From Erythrocercus mccallii (taxonomy: Eukaryota > Chordata > Aves > Passeriformes > Dicruridae), in contig VZRG01001069.1 of NCBI GenBank assembly GCA_013397435.1, positions 187,159 through 251,158 of the forward strand: DNA of 64,000 nucleotides, read 5' to 3'. Position numbers and translations under genes: made by a program. The notes beneath the pieces were generated by a model. It ran no database searches and was not told where the DNA came from. It saw only the letters and a program-made list of their open reading frames with translations. The stretch's first letter is position 1, and each line of letters begins with the position of its first letter. Below are positions 40,201 to 49,200 of the stretch, piece by piece.

Positions 40201-43200
40201 GTGGGTCCTGCTGGCCCTCCAGGAGACAGAGGCTACCCAGGATCACCGGGTCATCAAGGTCCCCCAGGTTCACCAGGACCCCCAGGGTTTTCAGTAAGTA
40301 AATACAAGTTTATCTTGGTTGCTTGTGAATCCAGAGTTATGAAGGTAGCATGGGCTGAGCAGTGGAAATTCAACTGAGGAATAGTACAGTATTAGAAAAA
40401 CTAAGGATTTCTCTCAGATAATTTCAATGTTCAGTTAACATGGAAAAAAATATACCCACATGTTCAGACAGTTATTTTTAATTAATTTTTAAAACATCTG
40501 CTATGGATAAACTTTAATTATTCATTTCTTTTGTTCCCGCATATTAATATGACTACACAGTACAGTTAATTTTACATTTTCCATAAGATTAAGAGCTAAA
40601 GTCCGAGCCTTTGCAACTGGGAAAGAAAAGAAGGCAGCCAAAATTGATTCTCAATAGAGGAGAAATCAGCATTTAAAAAGACAGTGAAATGGCTGCTTGC
40701 CAGTTGTAGATACCTTGGTTTGTCTGCATGAGCACACAGGTACACACATCTATGTTATGGATTCTTTTTCACCTCAATCAGGTAAGGTAAAGCTCTAAAA
40801 CACTTTCCCAGTGAAGTTACTGGTGCTGCGTTTCTGTTCTGGTCAGCAGTGCATCAAGGCAAGTAGCCCCCAGGCAGTTAAGAAGCTGGCAGATGCTGTG
40901 CAAAAGTAAAGCAGAGTGTTGTCACTGGACATTCTCACTGTCTTCTGCAAGTTAACTTCCATATTCATCACATTCTGGTCATCTTGGCAGCTGGGAGTGC
41001 TTCTCCCACTTCATGCCACTAGTGTCTTTGCAATATTATAATGCATTTGCAGTAAAGTGGCCTTTGCAATAAAATAAATAATACAAATATATTAAAACAC
41101 TTATCTGTTGGTGAAAGGTTTATATTTGTAATGCTAATTTGAGCATTTCTTATTTTTGTAGCATCACAAAGCGTCCTCTGTATATTCCTTCTAATACATA
41201 TCACCTTTCTTTTTCCTCATCAGGCTGATGCAATTTCACTTGAAGAAATAAAAAAATATATCAAACAAGAGGTTCTTAAGGTGTTTGAAGGTAAGAAAAG
41301 GAAGTATTACAAAACTAAATCTAAATTCTACTCTAAATTTCTTTACATATCATCTAACTTTGGACTTAGCAGCTACCTTGTTGCTCTAGCTGTGTTTAAC
41401 ACATCTCCTTTACATGATTTTGTTCAAACAATGAGAAGAGTATCTGTTCCTTATGTAAAAGATTAGCACTGAAAGGTAGTCTGCTCCAAATCATAATAGC
41501 AAACATAAATATGTGTCATTGTAGATACATATATGTATCTTTATTACTGCAGATACTGTTCATCTACAACATACCATTAAGATATTGAAGTGTTACTAAG
41601 GCAGAGACCACAGATATACCTAATTATTTTGCCCACTTAATGGCTGACTGTCTAAATAAGAGAAAGGCTCAACAGTTTTCAGTCATATAAGTCTAAACTG
41701 CCATGCAGTTTTCTCAGCAAATATCCCTGCTGAGCTCCAGAACTCCCTGTCAGACCACCATCTTCTGGCAGCTTTAGGCAAGTACCAGATTCAGCCAAGG
41801 CCTTTGTATTATGTAAGATTCCTCAGATTGGTCCTTACTCTGAAAAGGAAATATTTTTCTTCCCCAGCATTCCTTTAGTCATGGTAAAAAAGCTGTGACC
41901 TGTGACTCAGGTTTCTGAAACAAGATTCTTCTTGAACGGTAGCTTCTCTTCCATTGCAAAATGTATTTCTTATGTCTTCAATATGCTTTGTTATTCTGTC
42001 ATTAGTATTTGTGGATAAAAACCATCTTTCAGGGATAAAAGAAATTATATAAAGCTTGAGACTTAGCCTGTTCAGGCAGTTCTTCACTTTATAACAAGGC
42101 TATTATTTTGTCTATTATCACCTTTCCCCAGGGTGCTACCCCTCAGGGTTCGACATACTATGTATTTCAAGAGCAGTTTGTTGAGTGAAGTCAACTTCTT
42201 TTTCCATTCAGATAGAAGTATTTAGTCTATTCACAAAAAGAAAGCGTTAGAAGGTGCCCTGTCTACAGGGAATAAAAGAGTTTTGTCTTTATAGCCATTC
42301 CATTTCCTAGACCTCACTACTGTTCCCATAGACCTTCCAGTTTTGGCATTGTTTCATTGTATTTAGCTTTCTATCACCTTCCTCATTTTTTGTTTGATGC
42401 CCACTCTTCTCTAATTTTTTCTTAAGTCTTAAACCTCCACCACAGTAAATACCCACTAAATTGTGGAATGTTTAGGGGTTTAATCTGGTATAGATGAGAC
42501 AAAGCCAAAGTTAGTACCTGTTTTATCTACCTCTAAGGAACACTAAAATATTACCAAGGGTACTTTATCCCACCAGCATGAACATTTCTATTCTGAAACA
42601 TCTGCAATTAATAATCTTTGCTGACTAGTTTCAGGTTTTTTACAACTGTTTTCAGAGTTCCAGCACATTCCAAGGACTGTTTGCAGTACTAAATCTCTAC
42701 TTTTCAGCTTAATATGAGTTACAAACATATAAAGTAGCCCTCCACCAGTGTTTTAAGTATTAATTATTCTGTCTATGTGTTTTAAGTACTTCCATGAACA
42801 GGAGTCAGAAGTCATTTGAAATTTTGGAATATGTTAGTAATAGAGAGTAGTAATAGAAACTTTAATAAAAATTCATTCTGATTATTTCAAAGGGTAAAGA
42901 CTCAGACATGAATCTGAGTTGGAACTCAAGGTCTCAGTGCTTATTGGAGCATTTAATACCTTGTCATTAAAAAGAGTTAAACACTCTAGTTACAGAAACT
43001 TTAGCTGGAGCTTTGGGATTTTTTCCCCTTATTTGCTAGCAGATTTCTTATTGATTTTTTCTTGTGTCTTTGATTAATGAAGAAAGGATGGCTCAATTTG
43101 TATCCCAGCTGAAGCTGCCTGCTGCAATGCTGGCCTCCCAAGCTCATGGAAAACCAGGGCCCCCAGGAAAAGATGGGTCACCAGGGCCACCAGGAAAGGA

Positions 43201-46200
43201 TGGTTTACCAGGGCCACCAGGAGAACGTGGAATTCAAGGTAGGAATTCCAAAAAACGTTCCTTATAGTTGTATCTTGAAAACCTTATACACTTGCTAATG
43301 TTTATTAAATAAGCCAGGATTACCTATCTAGCTTTCTAATGATTAACTTTTAAACTTATGTACTTATATTTTTCCAGACCACGTCTAAATATTAACCGAT
43401 AGTAAATGTGTGGATTTTACTGATTAAAAACTCCTAATCAATGCATTTTATTCTAATCAGTTATAAAATTAATTATTGCCAGATATCTAAATCTGACAGA
43501 ACTACTGTAGCAGTTATTTTGTTCTCTACAAAATACTTGAATAAGGAAGAAAAACAATACCAACACTCTTGCTATTTAGATCCAGCTTCATATTGAGAGA
43601 CCATCTTATTTAAGAAAGAGAATTTGATCTCCTAGTTTGACTGCTCTCAGCTTTGATCCTGAGAAAATACAGGGCAGAAAAACTGAAGAAAAATATTCTT
43701 CTTTAAGAAGCAGTGAAAACTGAAATATTACTAAATGAATTCTTCTTATGGTGAAGGAATAAAAAAAAAATCAGAGTAATCAGTTTTTCACTATACCCCA
43801 AAAAGTAATTTGTGCATTGCAATGCACTTGGATAGTATAGGACTCTTGTTTCTGTGAACTGTCTTTTACTGAAAAATTAGCTTTGAAGGATCCAGGTTCA
43901 TTGTAGTTGTGCTCTACTGTAGAGTCAGCCTTTCACAGATTAAAATGAAGAGGAGACTAGACTAGAGGAAAAAAGAATTTATAGATGAATAACATTTTGT
44001 GGGTGGGTAACATGTAATTTGCAGTTTATCTGTAGGTAGTTCTTTATTATCTTTTGTTAGTTTGGTCTGCTCTGGAGTCAGAGCAAGTCAGACTGGAATG
44101 AAGAACATGCCAGCAAAGCTGAAGATGTGTGGATCCTAAAGCTATCAGAAGAATAAGGACTTACTAATACTGATAAGCGCAAACTCCTGACAGAAGCTTG
44201 AAAAATGTGATGAGCTCAGAATGAGAAGAACAAGAATAAAGGATCAAGGAAAACAATAAAAGGCTTAGAATCTTACAACACTGACTTCATCGTTACCTAA
44301 ATATTCAGATCACTGCAAATAGTCACCTTCAATGTCAGTGCCAGGTTGTTCAATGATGATGTATGTGCTGGATAGTCTCAAATGCTTCTGGGAAGTGAAA
44401 CGTTGCACTAGGTTTCATTTCCAGCTAGTGAGCATCAAGACTCAAAGATGAAAGCTATGCTTGAGAAAAACAAAAAAGCTGCTTTTCTATACCTTATACT
44501 TGAGTAAAATAGTGCCCCATGTACACAGGATTTCTATTTGTTTTACCAATATGCACAATACTTGGTTTTAATTAGTAAAAGGTAAGCTAAGTGGGAAGCC
44601 TTTAATTCTCTGATACATCAAAAGATATACAAAATTACACTTCCAAGGAAAGAAAACCAAAAGTTTACCTTGCCTCTTTTTTGTACTGCAAATAAGAGCG
44701 TCCTGTAAGAGGATCACACTTACACATACCCTTCACGCCTTCCTCAGTTGTGCCTGTGCATGTTACTGCTTTGTGCCAAGAGTAAAAAGAAATTGGGATC
44801 TCTGAGCAGATTGAAAAGTATCCTTTTGTATTCCAGCTTGTCTTCAGCCATAAAATACATAGCAAACGAGACTTCTTGGTGAAGCACATTACGTGCATGT
44901 GTGGTTGGGCCCTTTAAAGTAGCATGCTGTGTGAACAAGTCCTAATACAGGCTTGGTATTGACTGATAGACACTTCTTATATTTCTCTCTTGGATGTAGC
45001 CCAGATTGCCAACTCCAGGGATTTTCTGTGTGCAGTAATATGTGTCTGGGCTGACAGAGTGAGCCACTTATCCTACACAGGCAGGGAGAAGAAGTAGATG
45101 TTTCTGGCAAGTGACTAACAGGACCTCTGTGCATATGTCCTGTTCATGATGCAGCTGCAGAGCCTGTTAGAGCCAGCCAGCTGGAAAGGCAGATGCTACT
45201 GTGTGTCTGGAGAGGTGTTAAACTTAATTTGTGGATTCACATGGGTCCCTCCATACACCTTGAGTATGGTGCTGGTTCCCCTGGAAACTGGTCAGGAAGG
45301 ATTTAGCCAGATTCTAATAGAATCTCCTTCTGCACAGCAAACTAATAGGTAGAGGGTTGGTCCCAGAAGCAAAAAAGAGAGATACTAACTTTTGGAAGTG
45401 AAGGCATGGTTTTCAGAAAGTGTATTTAAGGAATTGCTAGACTTTTATTCATAGAGTCTTTCCTTTCTAAGGAAGCCCAGAATTTTTACGTGCTGGCCTT
45501 CAGCAAGGTTGTTCATAGTGTTCCTCAGATCCTTCCCAGTGGTTTAAGCAGATCTAATTTATAGGATGGTCTCATTAGAAATAAAGCATACAAGCAAAAT
45601 ATAATGAGGAATTGCAACTTAATTTATGAAACGCATAATTTGTATTCAAATAGCAGATGGAAGATTTTTATAGACATATATTCATTTCAAAAATGACCTA
45701 TGGTATATGCATCTGCAAGCTGATGATCTGAGGCAGGACTAATGGTAAAATGTACAGCATCCTTAAGAGAGAACAGAAGGACTTTACTCTGTATGAGTTT
45801 TAAGGTATGCTAATATCTCCTAGAGAATTAGAAAGTTTATTTAAAGATTTTATAAACAAGATATATCAATGTCATCCATCTGCAAACAAGTCAGTCAGCT
45901 TGTCATGTGTTAGAAGATCTAGCTCAATTAACTCCACTGACTTAATAGGATTTTAAAAATTGTGATAGTAAGTGAATTTTGGTCCTTTAGATGAAATGCA
46001 CCTTGGGATAATTTAGCAATCCAGAGATACTTTCTGTTAATATGACTTGGTTTTTTTCTCAATAGAGAAAATATTTCATCCTTGTTAAAATTCACTCTAT
46101 CAAATTAAGGAAATGAGATTTTTTAATAGGTCCTCGTAACTTGCAGTAGCCTTGAGGAATCAAAAAAAAAATCTCAGCTCAGAAAATAAAAATACTATGG

Positions 46201-49200
46201 CATGAATAGTGAAAATTCCTTATTTTTATTGGTAATCTCTGTTGTAAAGTTTATATCTCTTATTATAATTATTAATTTGCATGGTGGAAGCATATAGAAA
46301 CTTTGGCTGACATCAGGAACCCATTGTAGTGGATGTTGTCTAGACACAGTCACTCTTCTGAAATAGCTGCCCTGGTTTCAAGACATACCTCCTGCAAAAT
46401 GTTCTCTGTTGTGGAGGCTAATGTTAACCTGTTTTGCTTTGATTTGAAACCCAGCTGCTCCCTCACAGCTGGGGGTTGTAACACACAGAAGGATTTCAGA
46501 ACATGTATTGGTGACTGGATGAGAGGGCTTCATCTTAGCACCCTCTCTGTTGCCTTGCAGTCTTTTTAAGAACACTGAGTGTTTGCCCAGTAAAACACAG
46601 TGGATACTTTGGTCTTCTTGTTCCCTGTTTTGGTAATCTCTTTGCCTTGTATTTATATTAAAGAACCTCAGATTTCTCTAGATACTTGACATATTAGTTT
46701 CAGGTGCTGCATTGTCCATGCTGATGGAAGAGGTCTCCATAATATAGGTGGAATATACTTCTGGAATAAACTTCTGGAGCAGTTTAAATACCTTTTACCT
46801 CCAAGTTCATGAACATGAACTTGTGTCATTTCCATGTAGAGCTGAGGGTGTAGTGGTAGTGACACTTTTGACCACGGTGTTTGTGGGGAGCACCAAACTG
46901 GGAGCTGAATTCCAGCTGTTATTACTCACCTATGAAGAAAAGCCTATCAGTATGAACACAAACTTGTTACATACTGCTACCAAGTGTTTACCATACTGCC
47001 CTCGTTGGGTACGTGTTTATAATAACAGAACTTTGGGGTTGCAGAAATCACAACAAAACTTCTGGAACCTGAGTGAAGGGTTCTGCTAAAACAGTTATCT
47101 TTTGAATTAAGCAGGTGCCTCTTACTGGAATTGTACTTCTACCAGGAAAAGTAGATAACATCTTATATGTGCCTTTACATTAAAAACAATAAATCAAAAT
47201 CTGTTTTATATGTATGATAATATTTTCCTTTGACTGTCTATGAGTTTGTCAGTCTAAGCTCAGAAAGAAGATGATATTATCCTCCAGAGGTGTAATCATG
47301 GCCCTGCTTCTGAGCAAAATATACCTCATTAAAATCAAATATTTTTCTGCAAAATTTACACGTTATATTGTTCACATTGTTTACATATAAGTCTGTTTAT
47401 TAATACTCTTGCATTCTATAAAATAAAGCCTTATTGTTAGACAAGGTATTTGGGAACTTTTTTATTAAAGTTCAGTGCTAGCAGAATTACCTGCCACCAT
47501 GTAAAAACTACTCCCTTTGGATACAGCCAGTAATGGTTTACCACTACCATGCACCACGTATCTGCATTGGCAGATTGCTGTTTGTCCTATTGTGGTTTTT
47601 CTTTCCCTTATTTTCTTGTATTCCAGTGATGTTTACAGAATCATTCAGGCTATCTCAATTACGGTGTGTCAGAGACCTGCAGTAATGCTTATCATGGAGA
47701 TTTTAAATGGTACCTTCAATTTCTCTCTCTTCTCCATAACTAAAGAAATGCAAAACATATGATTAGTTGCAACACTCCATTGTAAAGTTAGGGTTAACTG
47801 GGTTTGTAGTGGGAAATGCTTTGTAACTGTTGACTGTAAATTAAAAAAACATTGAGAAATATAAAATAAATAGGACGTGTAATGTCCTATTACAGTGTAA
47901 TGGATCCTGTGGTTGTATGATTGAGCTTTTCAAAAAGTAGCAATACTACAAGTTGCACAAGATTTTTCAGACCAAATCAACCTGATGTAGTTATAAATGC
48001 TAGTTTGGTCTTGGAGAGTAAATCCAGGATTCAAAATCCAATATGAACATCGGCATATTCCTTTTCCTTAGTCTTTATAGCTTGTGTGTGTTTATGCCTT
48101 GTACAATTTTGCTTAACATAACTCAGTGACCAGAATGCATGATTAATTTGAATTTGGGTTTCTGTGAGGTTTTAAACTGTTGATTTCCTTCAGTTATGTT
48201 ATATATGGCATTTTGCATGCATTTTGTAACATTTTTGCCTCACTGTAATTTCTTTGTTGTGGTGCTGAGAGTAGTAAGATGACTGATGCTCTGTTTTGAA
48301 AGCTGGAATGATTGCAAAGATAACAGACTTTTGACCGAAGTGTATAATGAGCCTGCGTGTAACAGAAAGCTTGAATGCATTCCTACTGCATTGTGTCTGT
48401 TGTAACAACCCTGAATTGGTACCCACAGACCTCAAAGTAATTTCCTTCTGGAATATGCTGTAAGGTAGCAGTGTCGCATAGACCACAGCACACTGATAAG
48501 ACAGCCTTTGTCAGCCACCTGTCAGTGCCAGTTGATCTTCATGAGACATCAGATGGATTGACACAGCTGTGTTCTTCTCTTTTAATTCAAACTAAGTTAC
48601 AGTTGTTCACAAGAGGAAGAATTCAATACTTTATTGTATGGTATAGGTGATGCTAAAAGCATACTGGTCCCTGAAGCAAGAAGATTTTAATTCCAAATGT
48701 GACCAGAAATCAGCAAATTAATCTTAAACTTTTGTCACCTTACATACCAGCATCTGAGGTGCTGGGTACAGAAGAGGGTTTCCTTGTAAGCATTTTTGAA
48801 GTCACGGTTTGTGGCAGATGTTTCCTTTAAAAAATGCCCTCATCCTTTCTCCTGCATAACAAAGGTACATTCTTAACTTGAAATAATAAGGAAAATATTT
48901 TACCAAAAGTGACAAGTCCTTGGCTCTAAAGCAGCCAGAGTGTTTCCAACTAATAAAACTTTTTAAAAAGAGTTCAAGGAAAAGGAAGCAGGGATTGGGC
49001 ATGGGTTGAAGCACCTGAGAAGGTGGAAGCTATTTAGATAAATACAAAACTGTGGCCCGTGAAGAAAAAGGACTCCAGTATTCAAAATATAGTTAATAAT
49101 CACATCTTGTTAATGATATGCAGCTACTTGGGTCAAAGTAAGCTTCAAACCCAAAATCTGCACAAGCTCCAAAGATGTCTCATTCTGTGTGAGGGCACTG

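Noticed and set aside
44665..44898. Minus-strand ORF with EGF-like-looking GMCKCDPLTGRSYL
   Set aside because: Too short, with no second cysteine module, splice sites or similar exon nearby. Probably a coincidence.
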